Shown here one piece after another: positions 33,706-42,440 of a DNA stretch of 64,000 nt. Source of the stretch: Allobosea lupini (GTDB lineage: Bacteria; Pseudomonadota; Alphaproteobacteria; Rhizobiales; Beijerinckiaceae); NCBI RefSeq assembly GCF_900109525.1, contig NZ_FOAN01000007.1, positions 124,001-188,000 on the forward strand, in the 5' to 3' direction. Each line of letters opens with the position of its first letter. Within the stretch, counting starts at the first letter, position 1. The position numbers and the translations under genes are program-made. The notes beneath the pieces were generated by a model that worked only from the letters and a program-made list of their open reading frames with translations, searched no databases and was not told the origin of the DNA.

Positions 33706-34725
33706 TCACCGTTCGGTGATCTTGAACTCGATCCTGCGGTTGCGGCGCCAGGCGTCGTCATTGTTGGCGACGTCGAGCGGCTGGAACTCGCCGAAGCCGG
33801 TCGCGGCGATACGGTCGGCGGGAATGCCCTTGCTGACGAGGTATTCGACCACGGCGACGGCGCGCGCGGTCGACAGGCTCCAGTTCGACGGGAATTGCTG
33901 CGAGCGGATCGGCCGGTTGTCGGTATGGCCGTCGACGCGCAGGATCCAGGGCAGGTCCGGAGGCATCTCGCGGGCGAGATCGGCGATGATCGCCCCGAGC
34001 TTGTCGAGCTCGCCGCGGCCTTCCGGCTTCAGCACGGCCTGGCCGGCGTCGAAGAACACCTCGGACTGGAAGACGAAGCGGTCGCCGACGACACGGATGT
34101 CGGGCCTTGTGCCGAGCACCTGGCGCAGGCGACCGAAGAAGTCGGAGCGATAGCGTGCCAGCTCCTGCACGCGCTGGGCCAGCGCGACGTTGAGGCGCGA
34201 GCCGAGCTCGGAGATGCGCGCCTGCGATTCCTTGTCCTTGGCCTCGGCGGCGCCGATCGCCTCCTCCAGTGCCGCGAGCTGGCGACGCATGGCGACGATC
34301 TGCTGGTTGACCAGCTCGACCGTGGCCTGCGCCTTGGCGGAAAGCTGCTTCTCGGCGTCGAGCGCCTTCTGCGTCTCGGCGAGCTGGGTCGGCGCGTTGG
34401 TGCGGGCGGCGCCGTCGAGCAGGCCCTGGACGCGGGCGCGCTCGGCCTGCTCGCTAGCGAGCGAGGACTGCAGCAAGGCGAGCGAATCCTTCGCCTCCTT
34501 GCCGCTCGAACGCTCGAGGGCGAGCAGGTCGCTGAGCTCGGAGATCTGGCGGTTAAGCCGGTCGAGCACTGTGTCGCGGCCGGAAATCTCCTGCGACAGG
34601 AAGAACTGGCCGAGGACGAAGACCGAGAGCAGGAAGACGATGCCGATCAGCATCGTCGAGAGCGCGTCGACGAAGCCCGGCCAGAAATTGACCTCTTCCC
34701 GGCGATGCGAGCGCGACAGGGCCAT
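33706..34725 (-). CDS. MotB/OmpA-like peptidoglycan-binding motor protein
   Basis: A 339-residue protein built like MotB: a short cytoplasmic head, one membrane helix with the channel aspartate at its entry (NFWPGFVDALSTMLIGIVFLL), a long coiled coil (~residues 50-200) and a C-terminal OmpA-like domain (VDGHTDNRP, NWSLSTARAVAVVEYL, NRRIEFKI) for binding peptidoglycan. It pairs with the MotA/ExbB-like gene upstream. This is a conserved Rhizobiales pair distinct from the flagellar motA/motB. Likely an ion-driven stator of unknown purpose in the envelope. Confidence 0.88.
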   Translation of the reverse strand: MALSRSHRREEVNFWPGFVDALSTMLIGIVFLLSVFVLGQFFLSQEISGRDTVLDRLNRQISELSDLLALERSSGKEAKDSLALLQSSLASEQAERARVQGLLDGAARTNAPTQLAETQKALDAEKQLSAKAQATVELVNQQIVAMRRQLAALEEAIGAAEAKDKESQARISELGSRLNVALAQRVQELARYRSDFFGRLRQVLGTRPDIRVVGDRFVFQSEVFFDAGQAVLKPEGRGELDKLGAIIADLAREMPPDLPWILRVDGHTDNRPIRSQQFPSNWSLSTARAVAVVEYLVSKGIPADRIAATGFGEFQPLDVANNDDAWRRNRRIEFKITER

Positions 34726-34751
34726 TGGCTCCGATACTCCTCTGCTGCGTG

Positions 34752-34856
34752 GTCATCCCGGGCGACCGGAGGGAGACCCGGGATCCATTCCGGAACCTCT
34801 TTCGGCTAGGCTCCGGAATGGATCCCGGCTCTACGCTGCGCTCCGGCCGGGATGAC
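34752..34856. repeat. Nested palindrome between motA-like and motB-like genes
   Basis: Outer arms GTCATCCCG (34752-34760) and CGGGATGAC (34848-34856), inner 17-bp arms CCGGGATCCATTCCGGA (34778-34794) and its complement (34812-34828). In RNA it forms a long hairpin inside the operon leader between the two coding regions. Resembles dispersed extragenic palindromes. Confidence 0.85.
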
Positions 34857-34902
34857 CAGCGCGGATATCATTCACCTTTCGAACAGCGCCTTCTCGGCGC
34901 AA

Positions 34903-35946
34903 TCACGACTCGCTCACCCGCTCGGCGGCGAGGCGCTCGATCAGGCGCTTCAGATCCTTCTCTCGCACGGCCTGCGCCTCGACCCAGTCGCGGATCAATT
35001 GCTGCTCGGAGCGCATGTGCTGGACGAGACCCTGGATGCCCTCGGCGAGATTGGCCAGCGCCTGCGTCGCCGCGCGGTTGTTGGAGCCGTCCTGCATGGC
35101 GGCCTGGAGCTTGTCGAGGCGCTCGACCACGATGTCGCCGGCGACAGTCGGGCCGGCGGGGGACATCGCCAGCGGGGTCGTCGCGGAATGGCTCGTGGCG
35201 GTGCCGAGATAGCCCTCGATCTCGTTGCGGAAACGGCGCTGGCCCTGGCCGACCTGCAGGTCGAGGAAGCCGAGGATCAGCGAACCGGCGATGCCGAACA
35301 GCGAGGACGAGAAAGACAGGCCCATGCCGGCGAGCGGGGCGGCGAGGCCGGCCTTGAGCTCGTCGAAGAGCACGCCCGCTTCCGCACCGGTACGCAGGCT
35401 CTTGATGACGTTGCCGACCGAGGAGACGGTGTCGAGCAGGCCCCAGAAGGTCCCGAGCAGGCCGAGGAAGACAAGCAGTCCGGCAAGGTAGCGCAGTACC
35501 TCGCGCCCGTCGTCGAGCCGGACCGCGATCGATTCGAGCAGGCTCGTCGCCTGGCTGGGAGCGAGGTTGCGCTGTTCCAGCGCCGGCAGCACGGGGGCAA
35601 GCGGGCTGATCACCTGGTTGCGCCGCAGGGTCGCGCCGGCCGGATTTGCGGCGAGGCGGGTAGCAGCGCGCGCCTCGCTGTCGACGCGCCAGAGTTCGCG
35701 CAGCGACAGGAGGACGCCGACTGCGAGCGCGCCGACAATCAGGCCGTTGAGCCCGGGATTGGTCATGAAGGCGGTGAGCAGGCCCGCCTGCAGGATGAAG
35801 ATCAGGAAGCCGATCAGCGCGAGGAAGACCAGCGCGCGGAGAAAATAGCGCAGCGGGCGGGAGAAGCGGAACGTCTGCGGCCGATAGGGGCTCGTCGCTG
35901 GGGGCTCCAGCGGCGGGACCTCCGGGGCCGCCTCGTCATTGGCCAT
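34903..35946 (-). CDS. MotA/TolQ/ExbB-like proton channel protein
   Basis: A 347-residue partner for the downstream MotB-like protein. It has two N-terminal helices, then a cytoplasmic stretch, and two further helices in the region LAGLLVFLGLLGTFWGLLDTV and SFSSSLFGIAGSLILGFLDL, the latter being the MotA/ExbB signature that lines the ion path. The C-terminus is a cytoplasmic helical tail. No signal sequence. A 176-base spacer with a palindrome separates it from its partner. Confidence 0.85.
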   Translation of the reverse strand: MANDEAAPEVPPLEPPATSPYRPQTFRFSRPLRYFLRALVFLALIGFLIFILQAGLLTAFMTNPGLNGLIVGALAVGVLLSLRELWRVDSEARAATRLAANPAGATLRRNQVISPLAPVLPALEQRNLAPSQATSLLESIAVRLDDGREVLRYLAGLLVFLGLLGTFWGLLDTVSSVGNVIKSLRTGAEAGVLFDELKAGLAAPLAGMGLSFSSSLFGIAGSLILGFLDLQVGQGQRRFRNEIEGYLGTATSHSATTPLAMSPAGPTVAGDIVVERLDKLQAAMQDGSNNRAATQALANLAEGIQGLVQHMRSEQQLIRDWVEAQAVREKDLKRLIERLAAERVSES

Positions 35947-36032
35947 GCCTGCTCATCCGATCCGGTTTCGTAGCGCGGGCGACTGTCGCCTCCCGCCACG
36001 CTAGGATCAAGCCGAAAACGGCCTCGGTTTCG

Positions 36033-36821
36033 TCAAAGAACCGTCTTGAGGACTGCGCGCAACGCCGGCTCGCCGGCCTCGTTGCCGCAGATCACGTCCT
36101 TGGCCGAGGTCGGCTGCTTGCCGTCGAGCGTGCCGAAGGTGCCGCCCGCCTCGCGCACCATCACCGCGCCGGCGCCGAAATCCCAGGTGTTGAGGCCGCG
36201 TTCCCAATAGGCGTCCATGCGGCCGGCGGCGACATAGGCGATGTCGAGCGCGGCCGAGCCCATGCGGCGGACATTGGCGAAGCGGCTCATCACCGCGCCG
36301 AGCTCCTTCAGGAAGAGCGGATGGCCGCCCTTGCCGATATGCGGCACGCCCATTCCGATCAGCATGTCCGCCGATTCGCGCCGGCCGGAGACGCGCAGGC
36401 GGCGGTTGTTGGCATAGGCGCCCTTGCCCTTCTCGGCGATGAAGAGCTCGTCCTTAGCGGCGTCGTAGATCACGCCGGCGATGAACTGGTTGTCGCGCTC
36501 CAGAGCCACCGAGATGTTCCAGTGCGGGATGCCGCGCAGGAAGTTGTGGGTGCCGTCGAGCGGGTCGATATGCCAGCGATTGCTCTCGTCGGTGCCAGCG
36601 ACGACGCCGCTCTCCTCCATGACGAAGCCGTAGCCGGGCCGGGCCTTCTCCAGCGCCGCGCGCAGGATCTCCTCGGCCTTGTGGTCGGCCTTGGAGACGA
36701 AATCGCCCGGGCCCTTGGCCAGGACCTGCAGGTTCTCGACCTCGCCGAAATCGCGCTTCAGCGAACGCGACGCCTTCATCACGGCATCGGTCATCACGGT
36801 CATCAGGGGGGAGCGGATCAT
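36033..36821 (-). CDS. suhB: Inositol monophosphatase family protein
   Basis: Mg-dependent phosphatase of 262 residues in the IMPase/SuhB family. Metal-site motifs: the early VSKADHKAEE, EESG, the DPLDGTHNF signature and WDFGAGAVMVREAGG. With ATG 36821 (GAGG upstream) the length is typical for inositol-1-monophosphatase; frames further upstream do not look coding. SuhB-type proteins also act in rRNA transcription in enterobacteria, but the sequence alone cannot show this. Symbol applied as family label. Confidence 0.9.
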   Translation of the reverse strand: MIRSPLMTVMTDAVMKASRSLKRDFGEVENLQVLAKGPGDFVSKADHKAEEILRAALEKARPGYGFVMEESGVVAGTDESNRWHIDPLDGTHNFLRGIPHWNISVALERDNQFIAGVIYDAAKDELFIAEKGKGAYANNRRLRVSGRRESADMLIGMGVPHIGKGGHPLFLKELGAVMSRFANVRRMGSAALDIAYVAAGRMDAYWERGLNTWDFGAGAVMVREAGGTFGTLDGKQPTSAKDVICGNEAGEPALRAVLKTVL

Positions 36822-36918
36822 TGTACAAACCTCGAGGCGCGCGACGCGCGGCAGAAGAGAACAGACTATCAAAGAGCGGTGGTGGAGCGGCGCCGACTTC
36901 GCGCCGGCAATTTCGCCG

Positions 36919-37839
36919 TCACTTGCTCGGTTGGCTCGGCGTCGTCAAGGCCGTGGCCTCGATCCGGTCGGCGGCAAGACGCGCGGCGCGCTCGCGCTGC
37001 TCCGGCGAAAGCCGCTCCAGGAGCTGATCGAGCGTGGCGTCGGCAAGGCCCTGGGCGCGCGCCGCGAGGTGCCAGGCGGCCGCCTCCGAGAGGTCGGGCG
37101 GGACGGCACGGCCGAACTGGTAGAGCTTTGCCAGCCGGTTCTGGGCGATGGCATTGCCCTTGTTGGCGGCGCGGATGAAGAGCTTTGCCGCGGCGCGCTC
37201 GTCCTTGGCCACGCCGTCGCCGTTGAACAGCACGATCGCATACTCGACCTCGCCGGCGATCAGGCCGTTGGCGGCAGCCTTTCCCATCCATTCGGCCGCC
37301 ACGGCGTCGTCCTGCGCCACGCCACGGCCCATCTTGTAGAGCACGCCGAGCGCGTGCTGGGCGTCGGCGAGGTCGGCGGCTGCGGCGATCCTGAGACAGG
37401 CGATGGCGCGCTGGTCGTCCTGCGCGCGCCCGGTCGCGAGCAAGGCGAGGGCGAGATTGTAGTTGGCGGCGGGATGCCCGGCGGCCGCGGCCTTCTCCAG
37501 CAGGACGCCGCCGGCCTTCGGATCGCGCGCCAGACCACGGCCTTCCAGCATCGCCATGCCGAGGGCGAAGATCGCGTTGACGTCGCCCTTGTCGGCAGCG
37601 AGGCGATACCAGTCGGCGGCGGCCTTGGGATCGATGCGGACCCCGAGCCCCTGCCGGTAAATCTCGCCGAGCAGCGTCATCGCCGCGGCGTCCTTCGGAT
37701 CGGCCTCGAGCCGCTTCAAGGCTTCGTCCTGGGCTCTCCGGTAGTGTCCGGCCTGATAGGCGCCGTAGGCGAGGTCCGGCTCCGCCGCAGTGGCAGGGAG
37801 GGCGACCATCAGGGCGAGCGCTGCGAGCGCAAGCCTCAT
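36919..37839 (-). CDS. Sel1-repeat secreted protein
   Basis: A 306-residue protein with a signal peptide (MRLALAALALMVALPATAA, cleavage after the second Ala of ATAA) and about six Sel1-like tetratricopeptide units, such as LLGEIYRQGLGVRIDPKAAADWYRLAADKG and ALGVLYKMGRGVAQDDAVAAEWM. Such proteins act as periplasmic scaffolds in signalling or envelope processes. Its ATG overlaps the stop of the ThiE-like gene by four bases (ATGA), so it is translationally coupled to benE-thiE. The logic of that operon is unclear. Confidence 0.85.
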   Translation of the reverse strand: MRLALAALALMVALPATAAEPDLAYGAYQAGHYRRAQDEALKRLEADPKDAAAMTLLGEIYRQGLGVRIDPKAAADWYRLAADKGDVNAIFALGMAMLEGRGLARDPKAGGVLLEKAAAAGHPAANYNLALALLATGRAQDDQRAIACLRIAAAADLADAQHALGVLYKMGRGVAQDDAVAAEWMGKAAANGLIAGEVEYAIVLFNGDGVAKDERAAAKLFIRAANKGNAIAQNRLAKLYQFGRAVPPDLSEAAAWHLAARAQGLADATLDQLLERLSPEQRERAARLAADRIEATALTTPSQPSK

Positions 37840-38489
37840 CGCGCCATCCTGCGGGCGTGCTGCGCTGCGATCGCGGCATCCGCCTGCGCAACTGCGGTGC
37901 GGATGTCGACATCCTCGGCGAAGACCCATTCGCCGAGCGCGATGAATTCGGCGCCGGTCTCGATCAGGGCCGGAACCGACTCCGCATCCGGGCAATAGGC
38001 GATGCAGGGGGTCTCGAAGATCTCGGCCCACCAGGAGGCGCGCTCGATCACCGCCGGCAGCGCCGGCAGCGAGCCGTCCGGCCGCGGCTCGCCGAACATG
38101 ACGTAGTCGACGCCGGTCTCGCCGATATCCATCGCGTCATGGCGCGAGCGCAAGCCCCCGGCGCCGATGATGCGTTCCTGCTTCAGGCTGGAGCGCGCCT
38201 CGGCGACCGCCTCGGCTCCCGCGGTCAGATGGACGCCGTCGGCGCCGCCGCGGCTGGCGACCTGGGCCGAGGCCTCGACGACCAGCGCGACGTTCTGCGC
38301 CTGCACCGGGGGGGCCAGCGCCTTGACCCGTTCGGTGAGGCTGCGCTCGTCGCCGGGCGCGAGTCGCAGCAGCACGGCGGCGACATCGCCGCCGGCGAAG
38401 GCCTGCATCAGGCGAAAGGAGATGGCGCCGGGATCCGAGATCGGCGGCGTGACGAGCATCAGGCGGGTGCGGGGGACGGATGTGTTCAT
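37836..38489 (-). CDS. Thiamine phosphate synthase-like protein
   Basis: A 217-residue TIM-barrel protein of the ThiE/TenI superfamily. Matches include GGADGVHL and the C-terminal barrel segment GVDYVMFGEPRPDG, but the residues that bind HMP-pyrophosphate and thiazole phosphate in true ThiE (QLRxK, GQxD) read LLRLAPG and TAGAE here. A catalytic thiamine phosphate synthase is therefore doubtful. Start ATG 38489 overlaps the benE stop by 4 bases, and its own stop overlaps the Sel1 gene by 4. Possibly a TenI-like or repurposed barrel. Confidence 0.7.
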   Translation of the reverse strand: MNTSVPRTRLMLVTPPISDPGAISFRLMQAFAGGDVAAVLLRLAPGDERSLTERVKALAPPVQAQNVALVVEASAQVASRGGADGVHLTAGAEAVAEARSSLKQERIIGAGGLRSRHDAMDIGETGVDYVMFGEPRPDGSLPALPAVIERASWWAEIFETPCIAYCPDAESVPALIETGAEFIALGEWVFAEDVDIRTAVAQADAAIAAQHARRMAR

Positions 38490-39640
38490 GATCGTCCGCG
38501 CAAACGGCCCGCGGCGTGGTCCAATGTCAAGACCATAAGCCCGGCGACGAGGCTCCAGAACGCGGAGCCGACGCCGAACAGCGACAGGCTGGAGGCTGCA
38601 ACGGCGAAGGTGACGACCGCGGCGAAGCGGCCCTTGTCGCTGCCCATTGCCTGACTGAGTGCGCCGGTGAGCGAGCCGACGAGGCCGAGGCCGGCGACCG
38701 CGACGATCAGCGCCTTCGGCATGGCGAGGATGAGCGCCAGCAGCAGGCCGGATGTTGCGGCGACAACGAGCCAGAGCAAAGCGTACCAGACCCCGGCCTT
38801 CCAGCGCTCCTTCGGATCGGGATGCGTGTCGGCGCCGGTGCAGATCGAGGCGCTGATCGCCGCCATGTTGACCATATGAGCGCCGGTCGGGGCGGTCAGG
38901 AACGACATCAACCCGGTGACGAACAGGCAGGACGCCGTCGGCGGCTGGTAGCCGGAGGCGCGCAGCACGGCAAAGCCCGGCAGGTTCTGCGCCGCCATGG
39001 TGACGAGATAGAGCGGGATGCCGATGCCGACGATGGCCGTGAGATCGAGATGCGGGACGATCAGCTCGACATGCGTCAGCGCGACGGGGCCGGCGGGCAG
39101 TGTCGCTGTGCCGGTGGCGAAGGCGAGGGCGAGCCCGGCGCCGAGCGCCGCGATGACGCCGAGGAAGGGGTTCCACAACCGCGCCAGCAGGAAGACCATG
39201 AGCAGCGTCAGCACCAAAGCCGGCTGCAGGCGCATCTCGTCGAAGACGGCGACGACGAAGCGGAAGATCACGCCGGCGAGCATGGCCGCGGCGATGCTCA
39301 TCGGGATCCGCTCGACCAGCGCTCCGAGCGGGCGGAAGGCGGCGGTCGTCATCATCAGCACGGCGGCGGCGAGGAAGGCGCCGACGGCCGAGGCCATGTC
39401 GACGCCGCTCACCGCAGCGATCAGCGCCGCACCGGGCGTCGACCAGGCGCAGATGATCGGCATACGATGCCGCCAGGACAGGATGAAGCTGGACAGCCCC
39501 TTGGCGATGGCGAGCCCAGCGAGCCAGGAGACGGTTTGTCCCGGCGTCGCGCCGACCGCCTGTGCGGCGGCAAGGATCACCGCGACCGAGGCCGCGTAGC
39601 CGACGAAGACGGCGACGAAGGCAGAGAACAGCTGCGACAT
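38486..39640 (-). CDS. BenE family transporter
   Basis: Integral membrane transporter of 384 residues with ~11-12 helices, matching the BenE benzoate/proton symporter family. Characteristic regions are the early IICAWSTPGAALIA and TAPTGAHMVNMAAISASICTG in the second half (the latter is near-diagnostic). Nothing for aromatic degradation adjoins it, so benzoate is a family label rather than a proven substrate. It is the first of three genes coupled by 4-base overlaps and follows the YmdB-like gene by 8 bases, so all four may be one operon. Confidence 0.88.
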   Translation of the reverse strand: MSQLFSAFVAVFVGYAASVAVILAAAQAVGATPGQTVSWLAGLAIAKGLSSFILSWRHRMPIICAWSTPGAALIAAVSGVDMASAVGAFLAAAVLMMTTAAFRPLGALVERIPMSIAAAMLAGVIFRFVVAVFDEMRLQPALVLTLLMVFLLARLWNPFLGVIAALGAGLALAFATGTATLPAGPVALTHVELIVPHLDLTAIVGIGIPLYLVTMAAQNLPGFAVLRASGYQPPTASCLFVTGLMSFLTAPTGAHMVNMAAISASICTGADTHPDPKERWKAGVWYALLWLVVAATSGLLLALILAMPKALIVAVAGLGLVGSLTGALSQAMGSDKGRFAAVVTFAVAASSLSLFGVGSAFWSLVAGLMVLTLDHAAGRLRGRS

Positions 39641-39648
39641 CGGCCGGT

Positions 39649-40473
39649 CTATTCGTCCCAGGCGGTCGGCCAGGTCTCAGTGAGCGTAGCGCCCAGGCGC
39701 ACCGGCCAGGCCGCCTTGGCGAGGCCGGTGCGGTCGTCGGTCTCGACCGCGATGCCCGAGAGCGTGCCTTCGCCGAGCGCCGGCTCCAGCCGCGACCCCG
39801 GCGTCTTCTGCAGGAAGCGGCGGATCGCCTCCTCCTTCTGCATGCCGAGGATCGACTCGTAGTCGCCGCACATGCCGGCATCGGTCTGGTAGGCGGTGCC
39901 GGCCGGCAGCACGCGCGTGTCCGACGTCGGGACATGGGTGTGGGTGCCGACGACGAGGCTGGCGCGGCCGTCGAGATAGTAGGCCATGGCGAGCTTCTCG
40001 CTGGTCGCCTCGGCATGGACGTCGACGATGACGGCGTCGGCCGCGTCCCCGAGCGGGCAGGCGGCGAGCTCGCGCTCCAGCGCGGCGAAGGGGTCGTCGA
40101 GCGCATCCATGAACAGGCGGCCCATGACGTTGACGACAAGGACGCGGGCGCCGTTCCTCGCCTCGATCACGGTCGCGCCGCGGCCGGGCGTGCCGGGCGG
40201 ATAGTTCGCCGGACGGATCAGGCGCGGCTGGCGCTCGATGAAGACCAGCGCCTCGCGCTGGTCCCAGGAATGGTTGCCGAGCGTGACGACATCGGCGCCG
40301 GCGGCCAGCGTCTCGTCGCAGATCGCCTCTGTGATGCCGAAGCCGCCGGCGGCGTTCTCGCCGTTGATGACGACGCAGTCGAGCTTCCAGCGCTCGCGCA
40401 GCCCGGGGAGGCGATCCTGGACGGCGAGACGTCCGGCGCGCCCGACGATGTCACCGAGAAAGAGCAGACGCAT
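39649..40473 (-). CDS. TIGR00282 family metallophosphoesterase (YmdB-like)
   Basis: Calcineurin-like phosphoesterase of 274 residues; YmdB of Bacillus hydrolyses 2',3'- and 3',5'-cyclic nucleotides. Metal motifs: FLGDIVGRAGR (Asp), INGENAAGG, GNHSWDQ, VDVHAEATSEK and GTHTHVPTSD. ATG 40473 begins the family similarity. In Rhizobiales it typically follows 5-formyltetrahydrofolate cyclo-ligase, as here. Cytoplasmic. Confidence 0.92.
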   Translation of the reverse strand: MRLLFLGDIVGRAGRLAVQDRLPGLRERWKLDCVVINGENAAGGFGITEAICDETLAAGADVVTLGNHSWDQREALVFIERQPRLIRPANYPPGTPGRGATVIEARNGARVLVVNVMGRLFMDALDDPFAALERELAACPLGDAADAVIVDVHAEATSEKLAMAYYLDGRASLVVGTHTHVPTSDTRVLPAGTAYQTDAGMCGDYESILGMQKEEAIRRFLQKTPGSRLEPALGEGTLSGIAVETDDRTGLAKAAWPVRLGATLTETWPTAWDE

Positions 40474-40654
40474 GTCACGATCCAACGCTTGGGCCGTGCA
40501 TCACGGCCCGTTATTTCGCATCTCCACGCAAGACAGCCGTCCCGGCTCTTCCCAGGCCGCGCGGTACGATTGTGCGGCTTTGAGAAAACACGGCGGGACG
40601 GCAGCGTCTTGAAGGAAAGGCGCAGCCGCTAATGACGTGATCGCCGCGGCGAAA

Positions 40655-41230
40655 TCAACCGCAGCGGATCGTCTCGTCCTGTGTGACGACCCAGTCGAGG
40701 CGGCGATCATGCGGCTCGGCTGGCACTTCCGCGATCTCCTGCGCCGCATAGGCGATGCCGACGGTCAGGGCCGGTTCCAGCTCGGTAATGGCGCGGTCGT
40801 AATAGCCCTTGCCGTAGCCGATCCGGTAGCCGCGCCGGTCGAAGGCAGCGAGCGGGACGATCAGGATGGCGGGCTTCACTTCGGGCTGCTCGGGCGCCGG
40901 TACCAGCGTGCCGAAGCCGCCAGGCACGATCGGCTCCCACGGCGCCCAGCGCCGAAAATGCATGCGCTTCTCGACGATCGCCGGCAGGCAGAGCAGCAGG
41001 CCGCGCTCGTGCAGGGCCTCCAGGATCGGGCGCGGATCGGCCTCGGAGCGCATCGGCCAATAGGCGGAGATCGGCCCCTGCGTGAAGACCGGCAGCGCCA
41101 GCACGCGTGCGACGATGGCCTCGTCCCAGAGCAGGCGGTCGTCGAGTTCGAGCGCGTCGCGCCGGGCGAGCGCCTCGGCGCGCAGCGCGGCCTTGCGCGG
41201 GGAGGGGGCGAGAGAGACGCTGTCGGTCAT
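40655..41230 (-). CDS. 5-formyltetrahydrofolate cyclo-ligase
   Basis: Converts 5-formyl-THF with ATP to 5,10-methenyl-THF (YgfA/MTHFS family). The 191-residue protein carries KAALRAEALARRDAL at the start, ISAYWPMRSEADPRPI for substrate binding and the diagnostic GYRIGYGKGYYDRAI for ATP. ATG 41230 is taken; the GTG a few codons upstream would add five residues. A probable 6S RNA gene lies just upstream on the same strand, the conserved neighbour of this gene in many proteobacteria. Terminal length normal. Confidence 0.93.
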   Translation of the reverse strand: MTDSVSLAPSPRKAALRAEALARRDALELDDRLLWDEAIVARVLALPVFTQGPISAYWPMRSEADPRPILEALHERGLLLCLPAIVEKRMHFRRWAPWEPIVPGGFGTLVPAPEQPEVKPAILIVPLAAFDRRGYRIGYGKGYYDRAITELEPALTVGIAYAAQEIAEVPAEPHDRRLDWVVTQDETIRCG

Positions 41231-41254
41231 GGGGTGCGGAGCCACCTCGGCCGT

Positions 41255-41403
41255 GGAGATTTCGATCCCGGGACACCTACAAAGTAGGTGGGCGCCGTGT
41301 GTCCGGGTCCAGGGACCCGGTCAGGGACAGCTCCCTAGGGAGTCGTATGGGCCCGGGAATACATGACTCGCACGCACCAGGCAGCCCCGCCGCGCCAATG
41401 TAG
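41255..41403 (-). ncRNA. ssrS: Probable 6S RNA
   Basis: A ~150-nt non-coding stretch directly upstream of 5-formyl-THF cyclo-ligase, the classic 6S position. On the minus strand GGTGCGTG pairs with CAC..GGCGCC in a lower stem. CCCGGG-CCC pairs with GGACCCGG above an asymmetric bubble, with GC-rich apical hairpins (CTCCCTAGGGAG; CCGGGTCCCTGGACCCGG). A short hairpin CACCTAC-TTT-GTAGGTG follows. Boundaries are approximate; identity rests on synteny and fold, not on alignment. Confidence 0.5.
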
Positions 41404-41463
41404 GATACGCGCCGGCAAAGTGCCAGTGGCGTTCAAGCGCGGCATGGGCGGAGCCAGTGTCGA

Positions 41464-42318
41464 TCATGCCGAAAGCTGTGCACGAATATGACGCGCCAGC
41501 TCCTCGGCAACCTCGGACATGGCCGATCTGCGGCAATACAGATTGATCGAGAAGGCGCTGAGGCGCGGCAGGCCGCTGGCATCGTCGAGAATGCGCAGGC
41601 TGTCCGGCACAGTGGAGGCCAGCATGGGCGAGACCGCCATGTCGGCTTCGACGGTGGCGCAGATCGGCTCGAAGCTGCTGACTTCGCAGATGAAACGCCA
41701 GTCGCGGCCGGCCTCGGCCAACGCCTTGAGAGCCACGGGACGATGCGGGCAGGTATCGTCGCCCGTCGCAATGGGCAACGGATCGCGCCAGAAGGCATCG
41801 CCATCGCGCGAGCCCACCCAAACGAGGGGATCGGTCCGCAAGGTCTCGCCATGTTGAGCGCAGTCGATCTGGACGGCCATGGTCAGATCGATCTCGCCGC
41901 GACCGAGCATGTCGAGCAGGCGGCCGGTCGTGTCGCAGACGATCGAGACCCGCACGCGCGGATGGGCCCGGCCGAAGCGACGCAGAACCGGTGTGCCGTA
42001 GGGACGCACGAGATCGGAAGGCATGCCGAGCCGGACGTCTCCCGCGAATTCCGGCGCGTTCATCGCCGCCCAGACGTCGTCATTGCTGCGCAGTAGCCTT
42101 CGCGCCTGTGCCAGCAGTCTTTCGCCCTGCGGGGTCAGGCGCAGTGGCCGGCGGCCGCGTTCGACCAGCTGGCAACGGAACACGCTCTCGAGCCGCTTCA
42201 ACTGCAGACTCGCCGCAGCCTGCGTCAGATGCAGGAGGCGCGCGGCGCCGGTGATGCTGCCCGCGTCGACGATGGCGTCGAAGGTCCGCAGGAGCGCGAT
42301 ATCGAGGTTTCGCGGCAT
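41464..42318 (-). CDS. LysR family transcriptional regulator
   Basis: A 284-residue LysR-type regulator. The N-terminal winged helix (LDIALLRTFDAIVDAGSITGAARLLHLTQAAASLQLKRLE) is unmistakable, followed by a linker helix and the periplasmic-binding-like effector domain starting GDVRLGMPSDLV. ATG 42318 gives the family's usual start; the open frame upstream is not LysR-like. Divergent from a nitrilase gene with a 122-base A+T-rich spacer carrying an inverted repeat, so it very likely controls the nitrilase. Confidence 0.92.
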   Translation of the reverse strand: MPRNLDIALLRTFDAIVDAGSITGAARLLHLTQAAASLQLKRLESVFRCQLVERGRRPLRLTPQGERLLAQARRLLRSNDDVWAAMNAPEFAGDVRLGMPSDLVRPYGTPVLRRFGRAHPRVRVSIVCDTTGRLLDMLGRGEIDLTMAVQIDCAQHGETLRTDPLVWVGSRDGDAFWRDPLPIATGDDTCPHRPVALKALAEAGRDWRFICEVSSFEPICATVEADMAVSPMLASTVPDSLRILDDASGLPRLSAFSINLYCRRSAMSEVAEELARHIRAQLSA

Positions 42319-42349
42319 GCGATGTCTGAATAAAAATCCTTTATGTCCT

Positions 42350-42377
42350 GCATAATAATTCCAAGCTTTCCTTATGC
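42350..42377. promoter_or_regulatory. Inverted repeat between lysR and nitrilase
   Basis: GCATAA-N16-TTATGC, perfect 6-bp arms, in the intergenic spacer. The surrounding sequence is markedly A+T-rich compared with the rest of the window. Position between divergent start codons suits a LysR activation site. Confidence 0.45.
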
Positions 42378-42440
42378 AAAGCTTGTTTTCATGATGCCTT
42401 CCATGGCTCAGGTGCAGCTGACGCTGGGCAGGAGGTGGCA

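Noticed and set aside
33706..35946. Zorya-type defence system
   Set aside because: Only MotA/MotB-like proteins are present; no ZorC, ZorD or ZorE-like gene adjoins, and the next genes are an inositol monophosphatase and a peptidase-like protein.
38516..39862. Long open frame antisense to benE
   Set aside because: High G+C makes long antisense frames common; the translation is rich in Gly/Arg/Asp/His without domains, and the other strand encodes a clear transporter.
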